DNA of 64,000 nt. Source: Oceanicola granulosus HTCC2516 (GTDB lineage Bacteria; Pseudomonadota; Alphaproteobacteria; Rhodobacterales; Rhodobacteraceae). Of the stretch, positions 8,842 through 20,684 are shown piece by piece. Numbering within the stretch: position 1 is the first letter of the stretch; every line of letters begins with the position of its first letter. Position numbers and translations under genes: made by a program. The notes under the pieces are model-generated. The model was not told the origin of the DNA, made no database searches, and was given only the letters and a program-made list of their open reading frames with translations. The DNA lies in assembly GCF_000153305.1 (NCBI RefSeq), contig NZ_CH724107.1, forward strand, positions 2,325,117 to 2,389,116, written 5' to 3'.

Positions 8842-9738
8842 ATGACCGACACGAGCACCCACGCCGCCGAGGAAGACGCCCGCAACGAGCGCGTGCTCGT
8901 CTGGGTCAACGGCGCGCTCAAGCCGCGGCCGGAGGCGGTCGTCAACGTCTACGATTCCGGCTTCATGCTCGGCGACGGCGTCTGGGAGGGGCTGCGGCTC
9001 TACGACGGGCGCTGGACCTTCGTCGACGAGCACCTGGACCGGCTGTTCGAGGCGGCCCGCGCCATCGACCTCGATATCGGCATGCGCCGCGACGAGGTCG
9101 TGGCGGCGCTTCACGAGACGCAGCGCGCCAACCGGATGACCACCGACGCCCACGCGCGCCTGATGGTGACGCGCGGGCTCAAGCACCGCCCGTTCCAGCA
9201 CCCGTCGCTGTCGCGGAGCGGGCCGACGGTCGTGATCGTGATGGAGCATTCCCGCCCCGCCATCGGCCGCCCCATCCGCCTCGCCACCGTGCCCCACCTG
9301 CGCGGCCTGCCGATGAGCCAGGACCCGAAGCTCAACTCGCACTCCAAGCTCAACTGCATCCTCGCCTGCATCGCCGCCGAGAAGGCCGGGGCCGACGAGG
9401 CGCTGATGCTCGACGTCCACGGCTTCGTGAACACCACCAACGCCTGCAACTTCTTCATCGTGCGCAGGGGCGAGGTCTGGACCTCGACGGGCGACTACTG
9501 CATGAACGGCATCACCCGCCGCAAGGTCATTGAGATCTGCCGAGCGAACGCCATCCCCGTCTTCGAGAAGAACTTCTCGCTCGTCGAGACCTACGGCGCC
9601 GACGAGGCCTTCCTCACCGGCACCTTCGGCGCCCAGACCCCGGTCGGCGTCATCGACGGCCGCACCATCGGCACCGGCGAGGCCGGCCCGGTGACGCAGC
9701 GGATCCGTCAGCTTTACAAGGCCCTCGTCGCGCCCTGA
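8842..9738 (+). CDS. Class IV PLP aminotransferase (branched-chain or D-amino-acid type)
   Basis: This 298-residue protein has fold-type IV aminotransferase features. These are an N-terminal VWVNGALKP and VYDSGFMLGDGVWEG block, the region around LNSHSKLNCILACIAAEKAGADEALMLD that contains the PLP-binding lysine, the ESTxxNxFxV equivalent VNTTNACNFFIV, and the C-terminal TGTFGAQTPVG. Members make or degrade branched-chain amino acids or D-amino acids, or act as aminodeoxychorismate lyases. The sequence does not settle which. It appears to be a single-gene unit, divergent from msrA and convergent with argG. The start was chosen at the first ATG after the short leader. Confidence 0.85.
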   Translation: MTDTSTHAAEEDARNERVLVWVNGALKPRPEAVVNVYDSGFMLGDGVWEGLRLYDGRWTFVDEHLDRLFEAARAIDLDIGMRRDEVVAALHETQRANRMTTDAHARLMVTRGLKHRPFQHPSLSRSGPTVVIVMEHSRPAIGRPIRLATVPHLRGLPMSQDPKLNSHSKLNCILACIAAEKAGADEALMLDVHGFVNTTNACNFFIVRRGEVWTSTGDYCMNGITRRKVIEICRANAIPVFEKNFSLVETYGADEAFLTGTFGAQTPVGVIDGRTIGTGEAGPVTQRIRQLYKALVAP

Positions 9739-9749
9739 CAAGCCGTCTC

Positions 9750-9805
9750 TGTCCTCGAAGTATCCCGGGGGGAGTCGCCGCAGGCGGCGGGGGGCAGCGC
9801 CCCCC
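9750..9805. terminator. Convergent-gene hairpin and Rhodobacteraceae-type intergenic motif
   Basis: Between the aminotransferase and argG lies TCCTCGAAGTATCCC (about 9750-9764), then a 7-bp stem GGGGGGC-AGC-GCCCCCC at 9789-9805. There is no U-tract on either strand, so it is at best a factor-assisted terminator or RNA end. A related motif, TCCTGCAAATATCCCCGCC, occurs near 55393 downstream of no obvious stem. Confidence 0.5.
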
Positions 9806-9814
9806 TGCCACGTG

Positions 9815-11035
9815 TCAGCCCTTGAGCCGCCGCTTGCGCGCGGCCACCAGCTTCAGCCGCAGCGCGTTGAGCTGGATGAAGCCGGCCGCGTCGGTCTGGT
9901 CGTAGGCGCCGAGGTCGTCCTCGAACGTGACGTGCGCCTCGGAATAGAGCGAGTTGTCCGACCAGCGCGCCACGGTGCGGGCGGCGCCCTTGTAGAGCTT
10001 GAGCCGCACGGTGCCGGAGACGAGCTCCTGGCTCCGGTCGATCAGCGCCTGCAGCATTTCGCGCTCCGGGGAGAACCAGAAGCCGTTGTAGATCAGCTCG
10101 GCGTAGCGCGGCATGATCGAGTCCTTCAGGTGCCCCGCGCCGGAATCGAGCGTGATCTGCTCGATGCCCCGGTGCGCCTCCAGCAGGATCGTGCCGCCCG
10201 GCGTCTCGTAGACGCCGCGGCTCTTCATGCCGACGAAGCGGTTCTCCACGAGGTCGAGCCGTCCGATCCCGTGCTTGCCGCCGAGCTCGTTGAGCCGGGT
10301 CAGGATCGTCGCGGGCGAGAGCTGCTCGCCGTCGATCGCCACCGCGTCGCCCTTCTCGAAGGTGATCTCCACCATCTCGGGCGTATCGGGCGCGTCCTCC
10401 GGGTTCACCGTGCGCTGGTAGACGTAGTCGGGCGCCTCGTCGGCGGGGTTTTCCAGCACCTTCCCCTCGGAGGACGTGTGCAGCAGGTTGGCGTCGACGG
10501 AGAAGGGAGCCTCGCCGCGCTTGTCCTTGGCGATCGGGATCTGGTGCTTCTCGGCGAACTCGATGAGCCGGGTGCGCGAGGACAGGTCCCACTCGCGCCA
10601 CGGCGCGATGACCTTGATGTCGGGGTCGAGCGCGTAGGCGGCCAGCTCGAAGCGGACCTGGTCGTTGCCCTTGCCGGTCGCGCCGTGGGCCACGGCGTCG
10701 GCGCCCTCGGCGGCGGCGATCTCCACGAGGCGCTTGGAGATCAGCGGCCGGGCGATGGAGGTGCCGAGCAGGTAGAGCCCCTCGTAGAGCGCGTTGGCGC
10801 GGAACATCGGGAAGACGAAGTCGCGCACGAACTCCTCGCGCAGGTCCTCGATGTGGATGGAGCTCGCGCCCATCATCTCGGCCTTCTTGCGCGCGGGCTC
10901 GAGCTCTTCGCCCTGGCCGAGGTCGGCGGTGAAGGTCACGACCTCGCAGCCGTACTCCGTCTGCAGCCATTTCAGGATGATCGAGGTGTCGAGGCCGCCG
11001 GAATAGGCAAGCACGACCTTCTTGGGCGCGGGCAT
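9815..11035 (-). CDS. argG: Argininosuccinate synthase
   Basis: This 406-residue protein is ArgG, which joins citrulline and aspartate using ATP in arginine synthesis. The ATP pyrophosphatase P-loop AYSGGLDTS lies at about residues 10-18, followed by [26 protein letters not shown] and [19 protein letters not shown], all diagnostic. Length and motifs are complete. The ATG at 11035 ([14 protein letters not shown]) is the standard start; upstream readings extend into DNA with no homology. It stands alone here, convergent with the aminotransferase and divergent from a membrane protein gene. Confidence 0.98.
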   Translation of the reverse strand: MPAPKKVVLAYSGGLDTSIILKWLQTEYGCEVVTFTADLGQGEELEPARKKAEMMGASSIHIEDLREEFVRDFVFPMFRANALYEGLYLLGTSIARPLISKRLVEIAAAEGADAVAHGATGKGNDQVRFELAAYALDPDIKVIAPWREWDLSSRTRLIEFAEKHQIPIAKDKRGEAPFSVDANLLHTSSEGKVLENPADEAPDYVYQRTVNPEDAPDTPEMVEITFEKGDAVAIDGEQLSPATILTRLNELGGKHGIGRLDLVENRFVGMKSRGVYETPGGTILLEAHRGIEQITLDSGAGHLKDSIMPRYAELIYNGFWFSPEREMLQALIDRSQELVSGTVRLKLYKGAARTVARWSDNSLYSEAHVTFEDDLGAYDQTDAAGFIQLNALRLKLVAARKRRLKG

Positions 11036-11153
11036 CACAGTCTCCGTCTCTGAACCTGGCGCGGGGTAACGTCTATTCAGGGGCAGGGCAAGCTGGCCGC
11101 TTGACCGTCGTCGCCGGGCGGGGTCTGGTTGCCGCGACAACGGGAGGGTGAGC

Positions 11154-11948
11154 ATGTCGGTCCAGATCGTGCGCCATGCGGTGCTGATGGTGCTGAACAA
11201 TTTCCAAGACGCGATCAAGGCATCGGTCGCGCCGATCCTGATCGGCGTCGCCGTCGTGGTGGGCCTGTCGATGGCGCTCGGCACCGACCTGCGGCTGCTG
11301 CTCGCCGCGGCGTCGACGCCGGGCGGGGCGGACACCTTCGACGAGACGGCCCTGCTCAACCCGGGCAGCGCGCTGCTGATCCTGCTGGTGATGCTGCCGC
11401 TGGCGCTGTTCATCCTCGGCTGGGTCGCCGTCACCTGGCACCGCTTCATCCTGCTGGAGGAGTATCCCGACCCGGTGCCCGCCGTGTCGGGGCGGCCGAT
11501 CTGGCCCTACGTGGGCAAGTCGGTGGGGCTGGCCGTGGTGCTGATGCTGGTCTTCATCCCGCTCTCACTGGTCGTCGGTCTGGTGGCGACGCCGCTGGTG
11601 ATGCTCAACGAGTTCTTCGGCGCGGCGCTCGCCGGCATCCTGCTGGGCGTGGTGTTCAGCTACTTCTGGCTGCGCTGGGCGCTGATCCTGCCGGCGGCGG
11701 CGATCGGGCGGCCGATGTCGATGGGCGAGAGCTGGCGGATCACCAAGCCGCTCTCGAGCGACATCGTCGGCGTGTCGCTGTTGCTGGCGCTGCTGAACTT
11801 CGCGCTGAGCCTCGTCGCGCTGCCGTTCGGGGGCGGGGTGGTCGGCACGGTGCTGGCGCTGGTGGTGGACTGGTTCACGATGATGGTGGGCCTGAGCGTG
11901 CTGACGACGCTGTTCGGTCACCTCGTCGAGAAGCGCGCGCTGGTCTGA
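11154..11948 (+). CDS. Multi-pass membrane protein of unknown function
   Basis: This 264-residue protein has about five to six hydrophobic segments (for example [57 protein letters not shown] and [20 protein letters not shown]). Short polar loops include [15 protein letters not shown]. The VTWHRF(I/V)LLEE-type segment recurs in uncharacterised alphaproteobacterial inner-membrane proteins. I cannot assign a function. GGGAGG at 11142-11147 supports the ATG at 11154; a GTG two codons earlier is possible. Its last 31 bases overlap the 3' end of the convergent Nudix gene, so transcription of the two should interfere. Confidence 0.75.
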   Translation: MSVQIVRHAVLMVLNNFQDAIKASVAPILIGVAVVVGLSMALGTDLRLLLAAASTPGGADTFDETALLNPGSALLILLVMLPLALFILGWVAVTWHRFILLEEYPDPVPAVSGRPIWPYVGKSVGLAVVLMLVFIPLSLVVGLVATPLVMLNEFFGAALAGILLGVVFSYFWLRWALILPAAAIGRPMSMGESWRITKPLSSDIVGVSLLLALLNFALSLVALPFGGGVVGTVLALVVDWFTMMVGLSVLTTLFGHLVEKRALV

Positions 11949-12379
11949 ACGAAGCGGGCGAGCGCGTCGCGCTCGCCGGGGTTGTCGAGCCGGTCGAGCG
12001 CCTCGTCGGGCGTCAGCCACAGCGCGCTGTGGCCCGCCTCGAGCGGCGGGCCGAGGCGGCGGACGGGGCGGGCGACGTAGAGGTGGCAGACCTTCTCGGC
12101 CCAGAAATCGTAGTCCGGCATCCAGGCGAAGCGGCGGAACGAGCCGATCCGGCGCGGCCGCGCGATCGACCAGCCGGTCTCCTCGAAAACCTCCCGGTGC
12201 AGCGCCCGGACCGTCGCTTCGCCCGGGTCGATGCCGCCGCCGGGAAACTGCACCTCGGGCACCGGCTCGGCCTGGAACGTCACGAGCAGCCGGCCGTCAC
12301 GCGGCAGCAGCGCGTAGACGCCGGGGCGATGCCGGTAGCGCAACCCCGCTATGGCGGGCTGTCCGTAGCGGCGCATCAT
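11918..12379 (-). CDS. Nudix hydrolase
   Basis: This 153-residue protein carries a complete Nudix box at about residues 46-68: GGGIDPGEATVRALHREV, continuing FEETGW, which fits GX5EX7REUXEEXGU. Nudix enzymes cleave nucleoside diphosphates linked to another group, using the box glutamates to bind Mg2+. The substrate cannot be told. The conserved flank includes YALLPRDGRLLVTFQ before the box and EKVCHLYVARP after it. The gene overlaps the 3' end of the preceding membrane protein gene tail to tail by 31 bases and is divergent from hslO. Confidence 0.88.
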   Translation of the reverse strand: MMRRYGQPAIAGLRYRHRPGVYALLPRDGRLLVTFQAEPVPEVQFPGGGIDPGEATVRALHREVFEETGWSIARPRRIGSFRRFAWMPDYDFWAEKVCHLYVARPVRRLGPPLEAGHSALWLTPDEALDRLDNPGERDALARFVQTSARFSTR

Positions 12380-12450
12380 GGGGTTTCACCTCGGCTTGTG
12401 ACACTTATATGGACGCGGTATGCCAATCCCCGTCAGGTTAGGAAAGCCAC

Positions 12451-13437
12451 ATGACCCTCGGCTCTCAGATTGCCTGGGACGATACCGTCCTGCCGTTTCA
12501 GCTCGACCGCTCGGACATCCGGGGCCGGATCGCCCGGCTCGACGGGGTGCTCGATTCCGTCCTCGCCCAGCATGACTACCCGCCCGTCATCGAGGCGCTC
12601 GTCGCCGAGATGGCGCTGCTCACCGCGCTGATCGGTCAGACCATCAAGCTGCGCTGGAAGCTGTCGCTCCAGGTGCGCGGCGACGGTCCGGCGCGCCTGA
12701 TCGCCACCGATTACTACGGTCCGAGCAAGGACGGCGAGCCGGCGCGGATCCGGGCCTATGCCAGCTACGACAAGGACCGGCTCGACGAGGCCGGCGACGC
12801 TTTCGCGCAGATCGGCAAGGGCTATTTCGCGGTGCTGATCGACCAGGGCGAGGGGATGACGCCATACCAGGGGATCACGCCCATCGCGGGCGGCTCGCTT
12901 CGGGCCTGTGCAGAGACGTATTTCGCCCAGTCCGAGCAGCTGCCGACGCGGTTCTCGCTGAGCTACGGCCAGTCGTCCGTGCCCGGCGGCGTCGAGAGCT
13001 GGCGGGCCGGGGGCGTGATGCTGCAGCACATGCCCAAGGCCTCGCCCCACGCCACCGGCGGCGGGTCGGGCGAAGAGGGGCTGCTCGCGGCGAGCGATAT
13101 CGTCGAGGGCGACGACGAGGAGAACTGGAACCGCGCCAACATCCACCTCGACACGGTCGAGGATCTCGAGCTCATCGGCCCGTCGGTGCAGCCGACGGAG
13201 CTGCTCGTGCGGCTGTTCCACGAGGAAGCGCCGCGGGTGTTCGATCCGCAGGCGGTCAAGTTCGGCTGCACCTGCTCGGCCGACCGCGTGCGCCAGTCCC
13301 TGTCGATCTACTCGGCCAAGGACATCGCCTACATGACGACCGACGAGGGCAGGGTCACCGCCGATTGCCAGTTCTGCGGGGCGCACTACGAGTTCGACCC
13401 GGCCACCCTCGGCTTCCAGGCGACGAAAGAGCCGTGA
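12451..13437 (+). CDS. hslO: Hsp33 redox-regulated chaperone HslO
   Basis: This 328-residue protein is Hsp33, a holdase activated by oxidative unfolding. The C-terminal zinc switch is intact: Cys273 and Cys275 (GCTCS) and Cys306 and Cys309 (DCQFCG), giving the CXC...CXXC pattern. The N-terminal part has LIGQTIKLRWKLSLQ and LIATDYYG, and a GYFAVLIDQGEGMTPYQG-like core. It is about 35 residues longer than E. coli HslO, with a polar insert (GGGSGEEG) around residue 210. It heads a tight run: its TGA overlaps the GTG of the CoA pyrophosphatase, which in turn overlaps the CCA transferase gene. Confidence 0.96.
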   Translation: MTLGSQIAWDDTVLPFQLDRSDIRGRIARLDGVLDSVLAQHDYPPVIEALVAEMALLTALIGQTIKLRWKLSLQVRGDGPARLIATDYYGPSKDGEPARIRAYASYDKDRLDEAGDAFAQIGKGYFAVLIDQGEGMTPYQGITPIAGGSLRACAETYFAQSEQLPTRFSLSYGQSSVPGGVESWRAGGVMLQHMPKASPHATGGGSGEEGLLAASDIVEGDDEENWNRANIHLDTVEDLELIGPSVQPTELLVRLFHEEAPRVFDPQAVKFGCTCSADRVRQSLSIYSAKDIAYMTTDEGRVTADCQFCGAHYEFDPATLGFQATKEP

Positions 13438-14015
13438 GCCGGCTGCGGGAGCGCCTCGCGGACGCCCTCGCCAAGCCGAGCGACGGCTCGTCCGACTACG
13501 ACCTGAACCCCGACACCGTTCTACCCGCCGGGCGCGAGCTGCGTCCGGCGGGGGTGCTCATGGCGATCACGCCCGCCGAGACGGTCCTGCTGACCGTGCG
13601 CTCGCCGAAGCTGAAGCACCATCCCGGGCAGGTCTCGTTCCCCGGGGGCAAGCAGGAGCCGACCGATCCGGCGCCGGTCGATGCGGCGCTGCGCGAGAGC
13701 GAGGAGGAGATCGGGCTGCCGCACGGGCGCGTCGAGATCCTCGGCGCGCTTCCGGTGCACGAGACGGTGACGGGCTTTGCCGTGTCGCCGTTCGTGGGGC
13801 TGGTAGACGGGGAGTTCGAGCCACGCCCTGAGGCGGGCGAGGTGGCGGAAGTCTTCGAGGTGCCGTTCGCGGTCCTGACCGACTTGGGCCGGTACAGGGT
13901 CGAATGTCGCGCCTGGCGCGGGCTGGTGCGGCGCTACTGGGTGGTGCCCTTCGGCCCCTACTACATCTGGGGCGCGACGGCGCGGATGCTGCGCGGACTG
14001 GCGGTGCGGCTGTGA
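13434..14015 (+). CDS. CoA pyrophosphatase-type Nudix hydrolase (NudL-like)
   Basis: This 193-residue Nudix protein has the UPF0035/CoA-diphosphatase signature immediately before the Nudix box: VLLTVRSPKLKHHPGQVSFPGG, then box residues around EPTDPAPVDAALRESEEEIGL. Relatives split CoA into phosphopantetheine and 3',5'-ADP. The box is present in full, with the catalytic E-S-EEE segment. The start is a GTG (13434) whose last bases are shared with the hslO TGA. This GTGA overlap implies translational coupling and explains the absence of a separate ribosome site. The same overlap links it to the following gene. Confidence 0.9.
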   Translation: MSRLRERLADALAKPSDGSSDYDLNPDTVLPAGRELRPAGVLMAITPAETVLLTVRSPKLKHHPGQVSFPGGKQEPTDPAPVDAALRESEEEIGLPHGRVEILGALPVHETVTGFAVSPFVGLVDGEFEPRPEAGEVAEVFEVPFAVLTDLGRYRVECRAWRGLVRRYWVVPFGPYYIWGATARMLRGLAVRL

Positions 14016-15163
14016 CCCGGCTCGAGGCGGAGTGGCTGACGCGGCCGGCGTCCCGGGTGGTCTGCAACCTGCTGACCGACGCGGGCTATCAGGCCTGGTT
14101 CGTCGGCGGTTGCGTGCGCAACGCGCTGATCGGCGCGCCCGTGAGCGACCTCGATCTCGCAACTAACGCCCATCCCGAGCGGGTGCTGGCGCTGGCCGAG
14201 GCGGCGGGGCTGAAGGCGATCCCCACCGGCATCGCGCACGGCACGGTGACGCTGGTGGTGGAGGGCGCGCCCTACGAGGTCACCACCTTCCGCCGCGATG
14301 TCGAGACCGACGGGCGGCGCGCGGTGGTGGCCTTCGCCGACAGCCTCGAGGAGGATGCCCGTCGCCGCGACTTCACCATGAACGCCCTCTACGCCGCCCC
14401 CGACGGCACCATCGCCGACCCCATCGGCGGGCTGCCCGACCTGCGGCGGCGGCAGGTGCGCTTCATTGGCGACGCCGAGGCACGCATCCGCGAGGATTAC
14501 CTCCGCATCCTGCGCTTCTTCCGCTTCCACGCCTGGTACGGCGACGCCGGCGCGGGGCTGGATGCCGACGGGCTGGCGGCCTGTGCGCAGCATGTCGAGG
14601 GCGTCGCCGGGCTATCGCGCGAACGGATCGGGCACGAGATGCTCCGCCTGCTCGCCGCGCCGGATCCCGCGCCCGCCGTCGCCGCGATGGAGGCCTGCGG
14701 GGCGCTGGCGCAGGTGCTGCCCGGTGCGGGAGCGGGGCAGCTCGCGGTGCTGGTCGATCTCGAGGAGCGGGCGGGGCTCGCGCCCGGTTGGCCGCGCCGG
14801 CTCGCCGCGCTGGGCGGGCAGGACGCCGACACGGCGCTGCGGCTCTCCAAGGACGAGGCGAAGCGGCTGCGTACCCTGCGCGAGGCGCTGGGTTCGGAGG
14901 CCGGCCCGGGCGAGCTCGGCTACCGCCTCGGCGCGGCGGTGGCGCTCGACGTGCTGGCGCTGCGCGGCGCGATGGAGGTGCGGCCCGTCGCCCCCGAGGA
15001 CGCCGACGCCACCCGCCACGGGGCAAAGCAGACCTTCCCTCTCACCGCCGCCGACCTCATCGACCGCCACCAGGGCCCGGCGCTGGGCCAGGCGCTGCGC
15101 GACGCGGAGGCGCGCTGGATCGCCAGCGGCTTCGCCCTCGGCCGCGAGGCGCTGCTCGCCTGA
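14012..15163 (+). CDS. cca: CCA tRNA nucleotidyltransferase / poly(A) polymerase family
   Basis: This 383-residue protein belongs to class II nucleotidyltransferases that add CCA to tRNA 3' ends. Diagnostic motifs are the flexible GG motif WFVGGCVRNALIG with the two metal-binding aspartates in SDLDLATNAHPE, then TGIAHGTVTLV, RRRDFTMNALY (nucleotide-binding) and ARIREDYLRILRFFRF. Poly(A) polymerase I shares these motifs, but as a gene of this size in an alphaproteobacterium CCA addition is the likelier job. It starts at GTG 14012 overlapping the upstream TGA. The hslO-Nudix-cca order is typical of Rhodobacteraceae. Confidence 0.9.
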   Translation: MTRLEAEWLTRPASRVVCNLLTDAGYQAWFVGGCVRNALIGAPVSDLDLATNAHPERVLALAEAAGLKAIPTGIAHGTVTLVVEGAPYEVTTFRRDVETDGRRAVVAFADSLEEDARRRDFTMNALYAAPDGTIADPIGGLPDLRRRQVRFIGDAEARIREDYLRILRFFRFHAWYGDAGAGLDADGLAACAQHVEGVAGLSRERIGHEMLRLLAAPDPAPAVAAMEACGALAQVLPGAGAGQLAVLVDLEERAGLAPGWPRRLAALGGQDADTALRLSKDEAKRLRTLREALGSEAGPGELGYRLGAAVALDVLALRGAMEVRPVAPEDADATRHGAKQTFPLTAADLIDRHQGPALGQALRDAEARWIASGFALGREALLA

Positions 15164-15229
15164 GGCGGTGACAGGTTTCCCAAGCGAACCGATCGGTCTA
15201 TATGCCGGTGGCAACCCGAGAGGCCCGTC

Positions 15230-17085
15230 GTGTTCCGTTTCTTCGAAAGCCTCGTCGATCCCTATACGCCGTATGAGGACGTCGACCGCCCCCCGCAGCG
15301 GCTTTGGCCGTTTCTGAAGGACTACCTGCGCCCGTTCCGCAAGATGCTGGGCTGGACTGCGTTCGTCGCCGGCGTCGTCGCGGCCATCGAGGTCTGGCAG
15401 ATCTGGTATCTCGGCCGCTTCGTCGACGTGCTGACCACGACGCCGCGCGGCGAGGTCTGGGCGCTCTACGGCGTGGAATTCGTCGCCGTGGCGCTGTTCC
15501 TGCTGCTGATCCGGCCGGTGATCTACTCGATCCACGCGATGCTGCTGAACAACACGATGGTGCCCAACCTCGGCGCGCTGGTGCGCTGGCGCTCGCACCG
15601 GCACGTGCTGCGCCAGTCCGTCGGCTGGTTCGAGAACGACTTCGCCGGGCGCATCGCCAACCGCATTGCCCAGACGCCGACCGCCACCGTCGAGGCGGTG
15701 TTCCAGGTGTTCGACGCCGTCAGCTACGCCGCCGCCTACACCATCGGCGCGGCCGTCCTGCTGTGGGGCGCCGACCCAATCCTGCTGTGGCCGCTCGGCT
15801 TCTGGCTGCTGCTCTACATCGGGCTGCTGCGCTGGACGGTGCGCCGGGTCGAGCCGGCGGCGAAGGCGAGCTCGGACGCGCGCTCTGAATTCACCGGACG
15901 GGTGGTGGACAGCTACACCAACATCAACTCGGTGAAGATGTTCGCCCACCACGACACCGAGGTCGATTACGCCAGGGGCGCGATCGACAAGACCTTGCAC
16001 ACCGTCAGGAACGAGCAGCGGATCTTCTCGAAGATGGACATCGGCCTGACGGTGATCAACGGCGTGCTGCTCGTCGCCGTGGTCGGCTGGGCGACGCTGA
16101 TCTACCTCAACGGCAACGCCACCGTCGGCATCGTCGCCGCCGCCTCGGCGCTGACGCTGCGGCTGTCGGCGATGACCGGGTGGATCATGTTCGCCGTGAC
16201 CAACCTGTTCCGCAACCTCGGCATCGTCGCCGAGGGGATGGAGACGATCAGCCAGCCCGTCACCCTCACCGACGCGCCCGATGCGCGGGAGCTGGCGGTG
16301 ACGGAGGGCCGGCTCGACGTTCGCGGGCTGAGCCACCATTACGGCAAGCGCACCGGCGGGCTCGACCGGGTGACCCTGTCGATCCCGCCGGGGCAGAAGG
16401 TCGGGCTGGTCGGCCGCTCGGGGGCGGGCAAATCGACCCTCGTGAAGCTGCTCCTGCGGTTTTACGACGCCGAGGCCGGCCGGATCGAGATCGACGGACA
16501 GGACATCTCGCGCGTCACGCAGGACAGCCTGCGGCGCGCCATCGGCATGGTCCAGCAGGACAGCGCGCTGCTGCACCGCTCGGTGCGCGACAACATCCTC
16601 TACGGCAATCCCGGCGCGAGCGAAGAGCAGATGATCGAGGCCGCGCGCCGCGCCGAGGCGCACGACTTCATCCTCGGCCTCGAGGACGGAACCGGGCGCA
16701 GCGGCTACGACGCCCAGGTCGGCGAGCGCGGGGTGAAGCTGTCGGGCGGGCAGCGGCAGCGGATTGCGCTGGCGCGGGTGATCCTGAAGGACGCGCCGCT
16801 CCTCGTGCTCGACGAGGCGACGTCGGCGCTCGACAGCGAGGTCGAGGCAGCGATTCAGGAGACGCTCTACGGAATGATGGAGGGCAAGACGGTCATCGCC
16901 ATCGCGCACCGGCTGTCGACCATCGCGCGGATGGACCGGATCGTGGTGATGGACGAGGGCCGCATCATCGAGGACGGACCGCACGACACGCTGCTTGCCC
17001 GAGGCGGTCTCTACGCCACCTTGTGGAGCCGGCAGTCGGGCGGGTTCCTCGGCGCCGATTTCGAGGACGACCCGGAGGCCGCCGA

Positions 17086-17089
<4 letters not shown>
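15230..17089 (+). CDS. ABC exporter half-transporter, first of a pair
   Basis: This 619-residue protein fuses a six-helix exporter membrane domain (about residues 35-330) to an ATPase domain (about 365-600). The ATPase has Walker A GRSGAGKST, signature LSGGQRQR, Walker B LLVLDEATSALD with the catalytic Glu, and the H-loop AHRLST, all intact. It is of the MsbA/multidrug type, so it likely exports a lipid or hydrophobic compound. The start is a GTG at 15230. Its stop overlaps the ATG of a second, similar exporter (ATGA), so a heterodimer is likely. Both ATP sites look consensus, unlike many heterodimers with one degenerate site. The substrate is unknown. Confidence 0.9.
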
Positions 17090-18939
<1,850 letters not shown>

Positions 18940-20100
18940 ATGGCGGCCGCAGCGGCAGCGCGGGCGGGGCAGATCGCGCTGCCGGGCGACGAGATCGACG
19001 GCGAGGGCAACGTCACCGCCCGCACCTCGCCGCACCGCCAGACGCCGCCGTGCCCACACTACCACCTCTGCGGGGGCTGCGCGCTGCAGCACGCCGACGA
19101 CGCCTTCGTCGCCGAATGGAAGATCGGCCGGGTGGTGCAGGCGCTCAAGGCGCGCGGGCTCGAGGCGGAGATCGCCGGCATCGCCACCTCGCCCCCGTTC
19201 TCGCGACGCCGCGCCAAGCTGTCGGGGCGGCGGATGAAGAAGCGCAGCCTCGTCGGCTTCCACGCGCGCGCGTCCGACGTGCTGGTCGAGGTGCCGCAGT
19301 GCCAGATCCTGCGCCCCCGGCTCGTCGCGCTGGTGCCCGCGCTCGAGGCGCTGATGCCGCTGATCGGCTCGCGCAAGGGCGAGGTCGATTTCACCGTCAC
19401 CGACACCGCGAACGGCCCCGACCTGCACATCGGCAACGGCAAGGAGCTGACGGCCGAGCTGCGCGTCGCGCTCGCCGCCTTCGCGCAGGATCAGGGCCTG
19501 TCGCGGCTCGTCTACCGCGAGGAGCCCATCGTCACCCGCCTGCCGCCGGTCCAGACCTTCGGTCGCGCCGCCGTCGCGCCGCCGCCGGGGGCGTTCCTGC
19601 AGGCCACGGCCGACGGCGAGGCGGCGCTGCTCGACGTGGTGCGCGCGGCGGTCGGCGACGCGGAGCGGGTGGTGGACCTGTTCGCCGGCTGCGGCACCTT
19701 CAGCCTGCCGCTCGCCGAGCGCGCCGAGGTCCACGCCGTCGAGACCTACGCGCCGATGCTCGCCGCCCTCGACCGGGGCTGGCGCGAGACGGGCGGCGGG
19801 CTCAAGAGGGTCACGACCGAGGCGCGGGATCTGTTCCGCAACCCGCTCATCGCCGACGACCTCGCCCGCTTCGACGCCGCCGTCATCGACCCGCCCCGCG
19901 CCGGCGCGCAGGCGCAGGTCGCCGAGCTCGCCCGGTCGCGCCTCACGCGGATCGCCATGATCTCCTGCAATCCCGTCACCTTCGCGCGCGACGCGCAGAC
20001 GCTGGTGGAGGCGGGCTTCCGCCTCGGGCCGATCACCGTCGTCGACCAGTTCCGCTGGTCCACCCACGTCGAGCTTGCATGCGCGGTCACACGCCTGTGA
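18940..20100 (+). CDS. 23S rRNA (uracil-C5) methyltransferase, RlmD/TrmA family
   Basis: This 386-residue protein has an iron-sulphur-type cysteine cluster near the N-terminus (CPHYHLCGGCALQH, with a further Cys in PQCQIL). It also has the m5U methyltransferase motifs DLFAGCGTFSLPLA (AdoMet binding), DPPRAG, and the catalytic Cys segment MISCNPVTFARD. The N-terminal TRAM domain is short, as in other alphaproteobacterial members. It would methylate C5 of a uridine in 23S rRNA. Which site (U1939 or U747) cannot be told. The ATG follows the preceding stop codon with no gap. GAGGCGGCGGAG upstream may serve for ribosome binding. Confidence 0.9.
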   Translation: MAAAAAARAGQIALPGDEIDGEGNVTARTSPHRQTPPCPHYHLCGGCALQHADDAFVAEWKIGRVVQALKARGLEAEIAGIATSPPFSRRRAKLSGRRMKKRSLVGFHARASDVLVEVPQCQILRPRLVALVPALEALMPLIGSRKGEVDFTVTDTANGPDLHIGNGKELTAELRVALAAFAQDQGLSRLVYREEPIVTRLPPVQTFGRAAVAPPPGAFLQATADGEAALLDVVRAAVGDAERVVDLFAGCGTFSLPLAERAEVHAVETYAPMLAALDRGWRETGGGLKRVTTEARDLFRNPLIADDLARFDAAVIDPPRAGAQAQVAELARSRLTRIAMISCNPVTFARDAQTLVEAGFRLGPITVVDQFRWSTHVELACAVTRL

Positions 20101-20177
20101 TGGCCTGACCAGCTAGGCGGCTCCCCCGCTTTCGGCTATAGCGGCGAAAAAGCTCGTAGCAGGCGCGGGGCAGGCAC

Positions 20178-20672
20178 ATGAACGCGATCCGACTGGTTCT
20201 CCTGATGGTGGGGCTGACGCTGCTCGCGTCGTGCGCGCCGAGCAAGTTCCGCACCTACAACGGACCGCCGGTGACTTCCGTGCAGGTCTGGAAGACCGAC
20301 CGGGTGATGGCGCTGATGAGCGGCACCCGGGTGCTCAAGACCTACGACTTCGAGATGGGTTTCGCGCCGCAGGGCCACAAGTACTTCGAGGGCGACGGGC
20401 GCACGCCGGAGGGCGTCTACTACATCGACCGCCGCAACCCGAACAGCGACTACCATCTCTCCATCGGCATCTCCTATCCCGACGAGGAAGACATCGCGCG
20501 CGCCCTCGAGGCCGGTCTCGAGCCGGGCGGCGACATCTTCATCCACGGCACGCCGAAGCTCTTCGCGGACCGCACCGACTGGACCGCCGGGTGCATCGCG
20601 GTGAGCAACGACGCGGTGGAGGAGATCTACGCGATGGTGCAGGACGGCACGCCGATCGTGATCTATCCCTGA
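20178..20672 (+). CDS. L,D-transpeptidase (YkuD fold) lipoprotein
   Basis: This 164-residue protein begins with a lipoprotein signal ending in LLASC (lipid-modified Cys19). It then has a YkuD domain with the active-site stretch HGTP...DWTAGCIAVSN, in which Cys is the catalytic nucleophile. The usual His before Gly-Cys is Ala here, as in the DWTAGC subgroup of the family. Such enzymes cross-link or cut peptidoglycan or attach proteins to it, in the periplasm. A second transpeptidase lies 0.8 kb downstream, with a CAP-domain lipoprotein between them on the other strand. The exact reaction is not assignable. Confidence 0.9.
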   Translation: MNAIRLVLLMVGLTLLASCAPSKFRTYNGPPVTSVQVWKTDRVMALMSGTRVLKTYDFEMGFAPQGHKYFEGDGRTPEGVYYIDRRNPNSDYHLSIGISYPDEEDIARALEAGLEPGGDIFIHGTPKLFADRTDWTAGCIAVSNDAVEEIYAMVQDGTPIVIYP

Positions 20673-20684
20673 GACGGACGCGGG

